From NCBI GenBank assembly GCA_016125265.1, contig WGMC01000029.1, forward strand, positions 1 to 64,000: a DNA stretch of 64,000 nucleotides, read 5' to 3'. Positions 37,753 through 46,526 of this stretch are shown here, piece after piece. The DNA comes from Planctomycetaceae bacterium (GTDB taxonomy: Bacteria > Planctomycetota > UBA1135 > GCA-002686595). How positions within the stretch are numbered: the stretch's first letter is position 1; every line of letters starts with the position of its first letter. Position numbers and translations under genes: made by a program. The notes under the pieces are model-generated. The model saw only the letters and a list, made by a program, of their open reading frames with translations, had not been told where the DNA came from and ran no database searches.

Positions 37753-40517
37753 GGGTGTGCCTCCCGGCCCTTCGATTCGGCGAGCACCTCGCGCACGACG
37801 AGACGCGCGATGCGCAGGTGCGGTTTGGAGCCGTCGTCGAGGCGCGCTTCCACACGCAGGCGGCGCACTCCTTCGTACTGGTGGGCCTCGAAACGGAAGC
37901 GCCGCAGTTCGTCGCGACCGTTGGGCGCAAAGGGCTCGAGCGCGCCCAACCAGCGGTCCCCAAGGTACACGGCGCCGCCGATCTCGAGCGTCGGTTCGCC
38001 CGCGAGCGCCAGCACCTCCAACAGGTACTCCCGGGGCCCGCCGGCGGCGAGGTGCACGTCGTACTCGGCCGCGGCTCCCGGGCGCAGAAGCAAGTACTCG
38101 GCCCCCTGCTGTTCGGCACCGCCGTCGCGCCGGAGCGTTTCATGGCCCCGGCGATCGATCAACGTGGCCGCGTGGCGCGAGCGTCGCCGAGCGACCAAGC
38201 CCCGGTAGCGGAACTCCATCTCGGCCGCGTTCTCCTCCACGGTTTTGATCCGGGGGAAGTCCCGCGAGAGCTCCGCGAGGAGCTGCGGTTCGCGGAGGAA
38301 GCGCCCCAGCACCCGCGCCAGGTCCTTCGCGTCCCCCACCCGGAAGTGCAGCCCGTCCACGCCGTCGCGCACGTATTCGGCCATGCCGCCGATGTCGCTG
38401 GCGACGACCGGCGTGCCGGTCATGTGGGCTTCATGGATCGTGATGGGCGAGTTCTCGAACCACACCGACGGAACCACCAGCACGTCGATCTCCGCGTAGA
38501 CCTCGGCCAACCGCGCGTTGTCGAAACGGCCGTGGAACACCACATTGCCCGCCGCTTGGCCGAGGCGCTGGAGTTCGCGGTGGTGTTCGTCGCGCTCGGG
38601 ATCGAAGGCTCCGTGCACGTGCAAAACGGCGTTCTCGCCGCGCAAGAGCGCCATCGCCTCCATCAGCACCGCGCCGCCCTTGTACCAGACCAAACTGCCG
38701 ACGAAACCGATTCGAAGGCGGCCCTTCGGGTCCGGCGCCTTGGTGAGCGCCCGCACGTGGTCGGTGCGGAGGCCGTTGTCCGAGTAGAGAAACGTGTGCG
38801 GATCGAACGCGCCGCTTTCGAGCAACTTGGCGCGCAGGAAACGGCTCGGGCTGATGCGGAGGTCGGCGGCGGCGTAGGCATCGAGCACGTACGGCTGGCG
38901 CTTGTGCATGTCGCGCCAGGCGCTGAGCTCCGCCCGCATGGGGCCGCCCGCGGGCCGCTCGAGAACGTGGCGCGCCGCCGCGTCGAGGAGCGGCTCGAAG
39001 CGCTCGCCCAGGCGCTTGGCCGCGGGGATCCGGTCGAGGTGGCGCTCCTTCACGCAGAGCAGGCAACCGGCGCCCTGGTTCCCCTCGCAGCGCTCGCCGT
39101 CCGGCCGGATCAACTGCACACGCGCGCAGAGCGCCCAATAGTCGTGGCAGTGCACCACCGTGGCGGCGCCGAGCTCCTTGGCGACGTGCACCAAACCCGC
39201 GGACAGGTGGATCAGATGCTGGAAGTGCACGAGGTCCGGGCGCTCCTCCAGCAGCACCTCGCGGAACGCCGCTTCGGCCCGCGGTTGGCGGTAACTCATC
39301 GCCAGGGAGCCGTGCTCGAGGCGGTGCACCATGCGCAGCACACGCAGGCCCTGGAAGTCGGACTCGTGCACGCTGAAGTCCAGCGGCCCGCCCGCGGTTT
39401 CGGGCGCGTCCGCCGGTGCGCGGGTCAACACGGTGACATGGTGCCCGCAGGCCACCAGCGCCTTGGCGAGTTCGAGTGTGTACACCTCGGTCCCCGCCCA
39501 GGTGTCGGGCGGAAAACCGTGCACGACCATCAGGATCCGGAGGTGGGTGCGCTCCAAGAGCCCCGTTCGCGGGCGCCGACGCGTCGCGCGGCCACCGTCG
39601 CAAAGCCCGAGGAACGCGGCCTCGCGGCGCGCGGCCAACTCGCGCAGGGTCTCCTCGGCCTCGCGCTCGGGCAGGCCGAGGCGCGCCACGGCCGCCGCAT
39701 CCGGTTCGCGGTGACGGCGCGCCAGGGACTTCGCGTCGCGCTCGCTGCCCACGCAGATGCGGTCGAGCCACTCCGCGTTGAACACGCCGTCCACGAACGC
39801 CCGCGCGTAGGTCTCCCGCGCATCGTAGTCGTGGCTGTGCTCGACGGGTGCATCGTGCACGTAGCGGATCGTGTACCCCGCCTCGAGCAGGGCCCGCGCC
39901 ATGAGCACGTCCTCCCCGAACGGCGCCCGCGGGAAGGGGTGGCGCTCCCACAGGTCGCGGCGCACCGCGGACGCGACGTCGTTGAAGTTGTAGAGCAGCC
40001 GTTTGTCGTGGGCCGACAGGCGCTCGTACACGGCCGCCGGAGGCAGGCGCACGGTCCGCGATTCCCACGCGTACCCGGGGTCCTCGGCGGACAGCACCGC
40101 CGTCGCGGGCCGGGCGTCCGGGCGCGGCGCGTTGCGGCAATACGCGGCCCCCACCTCGGGGTCGTCGAAGGCCGAGAGCAGGCGCGCGAGCCAGTCGGCG
40201 CCCGCCGGGATCGCGTCCTGGGTCAGGAAAACGAGGAGGTCGCCCGTGCTCCAGGCCGCCAGCAGGTTGCGGGTGTCCCCGTGGTCGAACTCGCTCTGGT
40301 GGATGGAGCGCACCCGGAGCGGCACGGGGAACCGCGCGCTCCAGCGTTCGAGCACCGCCAGGGTGCCGTCCGTCGAGCCCGAGTCCACGGCATGAAAATC
40401 CCACGGCAGCGCCACGCGCTGCACGCTGAGCGCGGCCAGGACACGCTCCAGAAACTCCTCTCCCTGCCAGGTCGGCATGAGCACGGAGATCGAGCGGATC
40501 GCGCGCGGGGGAACCAC
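37749..40517 (-). CDS. Bifunctional GT2-GT4 glycosyltransferase fusion
   Basis: The 922-aa protein joins two glycosyltransferases. Residues 1-270 are a GT-A GT2 domain (ISVLMPTWQGEEFLERVLAA, VDSGSTDGTLAVLER, FLTQDAIPAGADWLARLLSA, FGEDVLMARALLEAGYTI). Residues from about 325 to 775 are a GT-B GT4 domain, with ILMVVHGFPPDTWAGTEVYT opening the acceptor half, GFVGSLVWYKGGAVLMEAMA, VLVVPSVWFENSPITIHEAH (the EX7E donor site) and TPVVASDIGGMAEYVRDG. A C-terminal beta-rich segment of about 120 residues follows. A cysteine cluster (CEGNQGAGCLLC) lies in the middle of the GT4 part. The start is GTG at 40517. It probably adds two consecutive sugars in a surface polysaccharide. Confidence 0.88.
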   Translation of the reverse strand: MVPPRAIRSISVLMPTWQGEEFLERVLAALSVQRVALPWDFHAVDSGSTDGTLAVLERWSARFPVPLRVRSIHQSEFDHGDTRNLLAAWSTGDLLVFLTQDAIPAGADWLARLLSAFDDPEVGAAYCRNAPRPDARPATAVLSAEDPGYAWESRTVRLPPAAVYERLSAHDKRLLYNFNDVASAVRRDLWERHPFPRAPFGEDVLMARALLEAGYTIRYVHDAPVEHSHDYDARETYARAFVDGVFNAEWLDRICVGSERDAKSLARRHREPDAAAVARLGLPEREAEETLRELAARREAAFLGLCDGGRATRRRPRTGLLERTHLRILMVVHGFPPDTWAGTEVYTLELAKALVACGHHVTVLTRAPADAPETAGGPLDFSVHESDFQGLRVLRMVHRLEHGSLAMSYRQPRAEAAFREVLLEERPDLVHFQHLIHLSAGLVHVAKELGAATVVHCHDYWALCARVQLIRPDGERCEGNQGAGCLLCVKERHLDRIPAAKRLGERFEPLLDAAARHVLERPAGGPMRAELSAWRDMHKRQPYVLDAYAAADLRISPSRFLRAKLLESGAFDPHTFLYSDNGLRTDHVRALTKAPDPKGRLRIGFVGSLVWYKGGAVLMEAMALLRGENAVLHVHGAFDPERDEHHRELQRLGQAAGNVVFHGRFDNARLAEVYAEIDVLVVPSVWFENSPITIHEAHMTGTPVVASDIGGMAEYVRDGVDGLHFRVGDAKDLARVLGRFLREPQLLAELSRDFPRIKTVEENAAEMEFRYRGLVARRRSRHAATLIDRRGHETLRRDGGAEQQGAEYLLLRPGAAAEYDVHLAAGGPREYLLEVLALAGEPTLEIGGAVYLGDRWLGALEPFAPNGRDELRRFRFEAHQYEGVRRLRVEARLDDGSKPHLRIARLVVREVLAESKGREAHP

Positions 40518-40568
40518 AGGCGGACAGTAGAGCCGATGGGCGTCGAAAGGGCCAGGATCGGGGCCGAC

Positions 40569-41519
40569 TCAGCGTGTCGGCACGGTCCAGGGTCGGTCCC
40601 GCCACCCGCGCGGCGCCGAACCGCGGCTGCCCAGGTATTGGCCCAGCACCTGGGCGCCGCGCAGGCCCGGAGCCCGGACCAGCGGCGCCAGGTTCGCTCC
40701 CAATCCGAGCCGCCGCCCAAGTCGCAGATCCTCGCGCAGTTCGAAGGCTAGGCCGCGCAGGGCCGAGGCCAGGCTCGGCCGCATGCACCAGCCGTGGGTC
40801 GAGCGATGGAACCAGGCGTCCATCCGGTAGCGCTCGAACGCCGCCCTCGGACCGTAGGTGTGCGCGTGCCGCACGACCGCGCGGGGCGCAAAACCCAACT
40901 GCCAACCGGCGGTCAGGACCCGCGACGCCCAGGCGAAGTCCTCCCCGAAGGGCACGTCGGGGAACGGCATGCGCGAGAACACGTCGGCGCGCACGGCGCT
41001 CGCGACGTTGTTGAAGCGCAGGCGTTGGGCGCGCTCGGCGGCGGGCAGCTCCCACAGGCCGGCGACGTCCGAGATGTCCCAGAGGGCCGGCTCGTCCTTG
41101 GCCTCGGGCAGCGAGAGCGCCGTGCGCGCCGTGAGCAGGTCGTCGTCGAGGTGCGGCAGGATGCGCGCGCAGAAGCCCGCAGCCCGCGGATGCTCGGCGA
41201 AGGGCGCCACCAACTCGGCCAGGAACTGCTTGCCCTCGGGCACCACGTCCTGGGACAGGAAGACCAGGAATCGGCCCCGCGCGGACGCCGCCCTGGCGCT
41301 CCGCGTGCGGCCGTGGCCGAAGTCGCGTTGGTCGATGACCGTCAGGTCTGCGCCCGCCGCGCGGAGGAGTTCCTGGCTGCGGTCCGACGAACTCGAATCC
41401 ACGGCGAGGAGTTCGAAGCCGCCCGGCAGTTCCTGCCTGGCGAGCGCCGGCAGGAGGCGTTCGAGATCGCGTTCGCCGTTCCAAGTCGGCAACACGATCG
41501 AGACGGTCGGATTGGGCAT
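40569..41519 (-). CDS. GT2 family glycosyltransferase
   Basis: The 316-aa protein resembles the N-terminal half of the fusion next door: VSIVLPTWNGERDLERLLPA, AVDSSSSDRSQELLR, FLVFLSQDVVPEGKQFLAEL, FNNVASAVRADVFSRMPFPD and FGEDFAWASRVLTAGW. The fusion has FNDVASAVRRDLW and FGEDVLMARALLEAGY at the same places, so the two are paralogs. It probably acts on rhamnosyl or similar surface glycans. The ATG at 41519 sits just before the fold; a GTG at 41531 in the same frame is an alternative. It is the first gene of the glycosyltransferase operon, 45 bp after spoVR on the same strand. Confidence 0.85.
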   Translation of the reverse strand: MPNPTVSIVLPTWNGERDLERLLPALARQELPGGFELLAVDSSSSDRSQELLRAAGADLTVIDQRDFGHGRTRSARAASARGRFLVFLSQDVVPEGKQFLAELVAPFAEHPRAAGFCARILPHLDDDLLTARTALSLPEAKDEPALWDISDVAGLWELPAAERAQRLRFNNVASAVRADVFSRMPFPDVPFGEDFAWASRVLTAGWQLGFAPRAVVRHAHTYGPRAAFERYRMDAWFHRSTHGWCMRPSLASALRGLAFELREDLRLGRRLGLGANLAPLVRAPGLRGAQVLGQYLGSRGSAPRGWRDRPWTVPTR

Positions 41520-41564
41520 CGCGGATCGCACGGGCCGCCATTGTGGCGCCCGAATCGGGGACGT

Positions 41565-42956
41565 CTACTCGCCGTCCGTCGAAGCGCCCGCCCCGTCGTC
41601 GACCGGCCGGCTGCGGGAGCCCCGCTCGTCCACCTCGAGCCGCAAGACCTTGCCGTCGAGCCGCGTAACCAGGGAAACTGGCCCCTTCCAGAGGGCCCGC
41701 AGGTTGCCGAGCACGGCCTGGGCGGCCGCCAGTTCCAGGTCGCGGCCATCGTGGTGGTGCAGGAGCTCAAGCCCTCCCCCGGCGAGGCCCGTCAGCTCGA
41801 TGCGCGGCTGACCGCCGCCCGAGAGCTGGCGCAGCAACTCGGCCTTGAACGCCTGCCAGTCGAAGCCCTGGGCGATTGCGTCCTGGCGCTTCGACCACGG
41901 GATGGAGTGGAAACGCAGGCTGAACTCCTCGTCCACCAGTGCGTCGATGAGGCTGACGTCGTTGTGGACCCGCCGCAGCGTGAAGAGGTCGTGGCCGAGG
42001 GACTCCGCGTGGCGCAGGAGGCCGAGGCCCAGGCGGTAGGGATTGAGCTGGCCCGGGGCCGCCGCGGTCGCGCCGCTGTGCACGTCGGCGAAGTCGATGA
42101 TCTCGGAGGCCTCGAGCAGCCCGCCGGTCAAGAGCCGGCTGTGCCAGAACGACGCCCAGCCCTCGTTGATGACCTTCGTCATGCGCTGGGGCGCGAAGTA
42201 GTAGGCCTCGGCGCGGACGATGCGCACGAGGTCGCGTTCGAACGGTTCGAGCGGCGCGTGTTCCTCGAGGTACCCCAGCACGTCGAAGGTCGGCACACGG
42301 TGTTCGGCTTCGCGGCGTTTCGGCGCGGCGGTGTGTTCGAGGCGCAGCGCGGGGGGCCCGCTCAGGGCCTCCAGGGCGCGCAGGCTGCGGTCCGAGAGCG
42401 CCTCGGGGCGCGGGGCGTTGCGTGTGTCCCGGCCGTGGTTGCGCACGGCGGCGTAGGGGTCGATCAACCCCTCGAGGCACAGGACCTGGTCGAGCACCCG
42501 CTCCACCCGTTCCTGCCCGAACTCGTCGATGTACGCGCGCACACGGGCCGCGTGCTGGGACATCGTCTCCAGCATGTTGCGGTCCGTCGGTTGGAACCAG
42601 GCGTTGTGTTTGAAGAAGTCCGCGTGCCCGAAGACGTGGGCCATCACGAGCTTCTGCTCCAGCAAACTGTTCGACGAGACCAGGTAGGCGTAGGTCGGAT
42701 CGTTGTTGATGACGAGCTCGTAGATCTTCGAAAGGCCCCAGTCGTAACCCTTCTGCAGGCGCTCGTAGTCCATGCCGAAGCGCCAGGACGGGTAGCGCAC
42801 GGGGAATCCGCCGTAGGCCGCGATCCCGTTGACCGCACGGGCGTCGAGCAGTTCGAACACGACGTCGAAGAAGTCGAGCCCGGCTTCGCGCGCCGCGTTC
42901 TCGATGACCACCGCCTGGTACTTGAGGGCGCTGGGCAGGCTGGTCTTGATACGCAT
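41565..42956 (-). CDS. SpoVR family protein
   Basis: The 463-aa protein is a SpoVR/YcgB homolog. Typical stretches are DYERLQKGYDWGLSKIYELV, NNDPTYAYLVSSNSLLEQKL, MAHVFGHADFFKHNAWF, the ILRRxxxYF-type EAYYFAPQRMTKVINEGWA, and NPYRLGLGLLRHAE. The His-rich VFGHADFFKHN and the EGWASFWHSRL segments are conserved and may bind metal. The biochemical role is unsettled; in Bacillus it affects the spore cortex, and in enterobacteria it is RpoS-controlled. The ATG at 42956 starts the family-like MRIKTSLPSALKY. It lies 4 bp after yeaH in the cluster prkA-yeaH-spoVR. Confidence 0.93.
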   Translation of the reverse strand: MRIKTSLPSALKYQAVVIENAAREAGLDFFDVVFELLDARAVNGIAAYGGFPVRYPSWRFGMDYERLQKGYDWGLSKIYELVINNDPTYAYLVSSNSLLEQKLVMAHVFGHADFFKHNAWFQPTDRNMLETMSQHAARVRAYIDEFGQERVERVLDQVLCLEGLIDPYAAVRNHGRDTRNAPRPEALSDRSLRALEALSGPPALRLEHTAAPKRREAEHRVPTFDVLGYLEEHAPLEPFERDLVRIVRAEAYYFAPQRMTKVINEGWASFWHSRLLTGGLLEASEIIDFADVHSGATAAAPGQLNPYRLGLGLLRHAESLGHDLFTLRRVHNDVSLIDALVDEEFSLRFHSIPWSKRQDAIAQGFDWQAFKAELLRQLSGGGQPRIELTGLAGGGLELLHHHDGRDLELAAAQAVLGNLRALWKGPVSLVTRLDGKVLRLEVDERGSRSRPVDDGAGASTDGE

Positions 42957-42960
42957 CGTT

Positions 42961-44076
42961 TCAGCGCCCCCGGCCGAGGTACGCGCGGATGCTGCGCGGG
43001 ATGTCGCCGCGGTCCGCAAGGCTGACGGTCACCAGTTCGTCCACACCGTCGAAGGCCGCGTCCAAGTCCTTCTTGAACTGCCCGGAGCCGTGGGCGCTCT
43101 TCACCTGGCTGTAGCAGAATTGGTTCACGCGCGGGAGGATCTCGCCGGAGAGCAGGTTCACGCACGTCTCCGTGTCGCGCGCCGACCAGTTGTCGCCGTC
43201 GGAATAGTGGAACGGATACACGTTCCAGTCCTCCGGGCGGTAGCGCTCCTGGATCTGCGCCAGGCACAGCTCGTAGGCCGAGCTGATCTTCGTGCCCCCC
43301 GACTCACGCAGGTGGAAGAACGTGTGTTGGTCGACGACCCGCGCCGCGGCGTCGTGCACGATGTAGACGACGTCGAGGTTCTTGTACTGGCGCCGCAACC
43401 AGGTGTCGATCCAGAACGCCTGGATGCGAACCACGTCCTTCTGGTCGCGTCCCATCGAGCCCGACACGTCCATCATGTGGAAGACGACGGCGCTGGAGTC
43501 GGGTTTGGGCGCGCTCTTGCGCGCGCGGTAGCGGAAGTCTTCGCGCACGGGCACGATGCGCGCGGACTTGGGATCCCACTGCCCGCTCGCGACGGTGCGC
43601 AGCAACGCGCGTTTGAAGCTGCGGCGGAAGTGGCGCAGAGAGTCGGGCCCCGCCGCACGCACCCCGGTGTAACGCCCGCCTTCCGTTTCGAGGTCGCGCA
43701 CACCCCTCGGTTGGATGCGCGGCAGGCCCAGCTCTTCGCCCAACATGTCCGCCAGGTCGTCGAGGTCCACCTCGACCTCGAGGATGTGCTGCCCGGGCTG
43801 CTCCCCGGCGGAACCCTGGCCATCGGCCTTCTCGCCCTTCTCGCCGGGGCCGCCCTCGCCGCCGTCTCCCTTGCCGTTGCCCTTGCCCTGGTTGTCGCCA
43901 AAACGCAGGCGCGGCAGTTCGATCTGCGGCAGCGGGATCGAGACCGAATGGGCGCCGGCCCGTCCGATCAACTCGGAGCTGGTCAGATACTTGGCCAGAT
44001 CGCGGCGAATCCGACCCTTCACGATCTCCCGGAAACGGCTGTGGTCCGAGTCGATGCGGTAGAGCGGGGCGGACAT
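42961..44076 (-). CDS. yeaH: YeaH/DUF444 protein with VWA domain
   Basis: The 371-aa protein has a short N-terminal region (YRIDSDHSRFREIVKGRIR), a Gly/Lys/Glu-rich linker at about 61-95, and a von Willebrand factor A domain whose metal site is DVSGSMG (203-209). AFWIDTWLRRQYKNLDVVYI and GGTKISSAYELCLAQI follow, the latter with the second MIDAS threonine. The family partners PrkA and SpoVR in stationary-phase and stress regulation and is thought to be phosphorylated or organised by the kinase. It starts 20 bp after prkA. The length is somewhat below E. coli YeaH (about 430), mainly from shorter linkers. Confidence 0.93.
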   Translation of the reverse strand: MSAPLYRIDSDHSRFREIVKGRIRRDLAKYLTSSELIGRAGAHSVSIPLPQIELPRLRFGDNQGKGNGKGDGGEGGPGEKGEKADGQGSAGEQPGQHILEVEVDLDDLADMLGEELGLPRIQPRGVRDLETEGGRYTGVRAAGPDSLRHFRRSFKRALLRTVASGQWDPKSARIVPVREDFRYRARKSAPKPDSSAVVFHMMDVSGSMGRDQKDVVRIQAFWIDTWLRRQYKNLDVVYIVHDAAARVVDQHTFFHLRESGGTKISSAYELCLAQIQERYRPEDWNVYPFHYSDGDNWSARDTETCVNLLSGEILPRVNQFCYSQVKSAHGSGQFKKDLDAAFDGVDELVTVSLADRGDIPRSIRAYLGRGR

Positions 44077-44096
44077 GGTCTCGTTCGGTTCCGGGG

Positions 44097-46139
44097 TTAC
44101 GCGGCGTCCTTGGGAGCGCCCCGGCTCTCGCCGCGGGCAATCAGGTCAGCCACGTAGTGCAGCACTTCCTCCGCCGAAGAGGGGCTGTACCCAAACCGCT
44201 CGACCAGGCGGTCGCGGATGGCGTGGATTTTGCCGCGGGTTTCGGGGTCGACCACGCTCGAAACGATGCTGGTCAACTGGATCATGTCGCGCTGGTCCTC
44301 GAACAACTTCAGTTCGAGGGCCCGGCGCAACCGCGAGTTCTGACGGTAATCGAAGGTTTTGCCCTCGATGTGCAGAGCCGCGATGTAGTTCATCAACTCG
44401 TGCCGGAAGTCGTCCTTGCGGCCATCGGGGATGTCGACCTTCTTCTCGATGGCGCGCATGAGGCGCTCGTCCGGATCGTGCTCGCGTCCGTGTTCGTCGA
44501 TCACACGCTCACGCGTCGTGTAGGCCTTGACGTTGTCGATGTACTTCGAGCACAGGCGGTCGCTGGCGTCCTTGTCCGAGGACACGGCCAACTGCACTTC
44601 GCGCTTGACGCGCTCGTCGTACTCGTCCCGCGCGACGGCGATCAGGTTGAGGTAGCGCTTGCGGACCTCCTCGTTGGAAATGAGGCTGTGGTGCGAAAGA
44701 CCCTCGGCGAGGGTCTCGAGTACCGCCAGCGCACTCACGTCCGTGCCGTCCTGCACCAGGGCCGCGGCCACACGGTCCTGCACGTAGCGGGGACTGATGC
44801 CCTGCATGCCCTCGCGGGCCGCGCCGGCGCGCATCTCCCGCACGTGCTCGGGGCCGAAGCCGCTGACGTCCTCGCCGGCGTAGAGCTTGGCTTTCTGCAG
44901 CAGCGTCAGGTTCGGGTGGGTCGGATCCTCGAGCCGGGTCATCACGGACCACAGCGAAGCGATCTCCAAGGTGTGGGGGCTGAGGACCTTGCCAGGCACC
45001 TGCGCGCGTGCGAACTGACGCCGGTAGATGTGCACCTCGTCCCGGTAGGACAAGTTGTAGGGCACGTCGATCTTGATGGTGCGGTCCCGGAAGGCCTCCA
45101 TCAGCTCGTTGTTCTGAAGCTTTTTGTACTCGGGTTCGTTGGTGTGCCCGAGGATCACCTCGTCGATGCTCGTCTGGGCGAACTTCTTCGGTTTGATCGC
45201 GTGCTCTTGGCTCGCGCCTAGGAGGTCGTAGAGGAACGCGACGTCGAGTTTGAGCACCTCGACGAACTCGAGCAGTCCCCGGTTCGCCACGTTGAACTCG
45301 CCGTCGAAGTTGAAGGCGCGCGGGTCGGAATCACTGCCGTACTCCGCGATGAGGCGGTAGTTGACGTCGCCGGTCAGTTCGGTCGAATCCTGGTTCTTCT
45401 CGTCCTTCGGCTGGAAGGTGCCGATGCCGACGCGGTCCTTCTCGCTCAACGTCAGGCGTCGCACACGCACGTGTTCGAGCACCCTAGACAGGTCGGCGTC
45501 GTAGCGCGCCATCAGCTCCCGGTGCCAGTAGCGGCTGACGGGATCGAGTTCGCCGCGGATCGCGATGCGGTAGGGGCGCTCCAGGTTCTGGTTGAGGCGC
45601 GCTTCGATCGCGGGACGGGTTTCCTCGGGCAAGAGCAGCAGCGGCTCCTGGTTCATCGGCGAGGGGATCTCCTGGCCGTCGATCACCCACGTGAAGGTGT
45701 AGAGCGCGCCTTCCTCCTGGCCGCTGTAGTGCTCCAGACCGCGTTTCAGGAGCCGCGCGATGGTGCTCTTCGCGGAGCCCACCGGACCGTGCAGCAACAG
45801 CACCCGTTTTTCTGGGCCCAGCCCCATCGCGCCTGCGCGGATCACGTCGACGAGCTTTGCGATGGGATCGTCGAGACCGAATACCGCGTCGCGGCCGCCG
45901 TCGAAGGGGTCGCCGAACAGGTGGTAACGCCGCGGCTTCCCGCGCCGGGTGGGCTCCTCGCTGCCGTGGTGCTCGATCATGTCGAGCAGGCGCTGCCACG
46001 CGTTGCGCGCGACTTCCGGTCGACGCTCGAGCACGGCGAGGTAATCTTGGAAGGTCCCGGTCCATGCCAGGGCCTCGTGGCGAGCGCGATCAAAGCTGGC
46101 CTGGGCCAACTCCAGAAGAGAGTTCTCAGGGGAGTTCAT
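44097..46139 (-). CDS. prkA: PrkA AAA+ serine protein kinase
   Basis: The 680-aa protein is a full-length PrkA. An N-terminal AAA+ module has Walker [10 protein letters not shown] (118-126) in the PrkA form, then [16 protein letters not shown]. The central region is [18 protein letters not shown] (Walker B-like area) with [20 protein letters not shown]. The C-terminal kinase-like part includes [32 protein letters not shown] and [20 protein letters not shown]. PrkA proteins link nutrient limitation or stationary phase to changes in gene expression. It heads the operon prkA-yeaH-spoVR. The ATG at 46139 has no clear Shine-Dalgarno site. Confidence 0.95.
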   Translation of the reverse strand: MNSPENSLLELAQASFDRARHEALAWTGTFQDYLAVLERRPEVARNAWQRLLDMIEHHGSEEPTRRGKPRRYHLFGDPFDGGRDAVFGLDDPIAKLVDVIRAGAMGLGPEKRVLLLHGPVGSAKSTIARLLKRGLEHYSGQEEGALYTFTWVIDGQEIPSPMNQEPLLLLPEETRPAIEARLNQNLERPYRIAIRGELDPVSRYWHRELMARYDADLSRVLEHVRVRRLTLSEKDRVGIGTFQPKDEKNQDSTELTGDVNYRLIAEYGSDSDPRAFNFDGEFNVANRGLLEFVEVLKLDVAFLYDLLGASQEHAIKPKKFAQTSIDEVILGHTNEPEYKKLQNNELMEAFRDRTIKIDVPYNLSYRDEVHIYRRQFARAQVPGKVLSPHTLEIASLWSVMTRLEDPTHPNLTLLQKAKLYAGEDVSGFGPEHVREMRAGAAREGMQGISPRYVQDRVAAALVQDGTDVSALAVLETLAEGLSHHSLISNEEVRKRYLNLIAVARDEYDERVKREVQLAVSSDKDASDRLCSKYIDNVKAYTTRERVIDEHGREHDPDERLMRAIEKKVDIPDGRKDDFRHELMNYIAALHIEGKTFDYRQNSRLRRALELKLFEDQRDMIQLTSIVSSVVDPETRGKIHAIRDRLVERFGYSPSSAEEVLHYVADLIARGESRGAPKDAA

Positions 46140-46526
46140 CGGGTGCGCGTGCGTTCGGGCGCGGCCGGCGCCGGGGAGAGCGGTTGTGGGGCTTTCGCTC
46201 CCCGCGTTCCTTCGTCCGGTGTAAGTCGGAAGCTGAACGGGGCCATCGGGAGCCCGTGGACCCGATGGGAAAGGCGATGGCTCCTAGGCCTCAGGCTCGC
46301 CCCTCCGAAGCCCCCCACACGCCTCCGGCGCGCTGCTCCGGGTCTCGCGATCGGCCATTCCCATGCGCGGGGCCCGCGAAACCCGCGGGTGCCGGGGGGG
46401 AACCCAACCGAATGTCGAAACCAGCCGGATCCGGGGGTTCGGCGAACCCCGGGCCCGGAAAGCTTTGCGCACAAACCCCGTGCCGCGGGCGTCAAGGCCC
46501 CGCGGAAGCGCCGCGCAGCGTGCCTT
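46140..46526. other. Intergenic region between smc and prkA
   Basis: This 387-bp gap separates two minus-strand genes. It has a near-perfect palindrome at 46434-46450 (GGGGTTCG-G-CGAACCCC), about 77 bases after the smc stop, and ACCCGCGGGT at 46381. The first may end the smc transcript or be a binding site. The prkA promoter should lie between it and 46139, but no convincing -35/-10 pair was found. No RNA gene or small ORF is supported. Confidence 0.4.
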
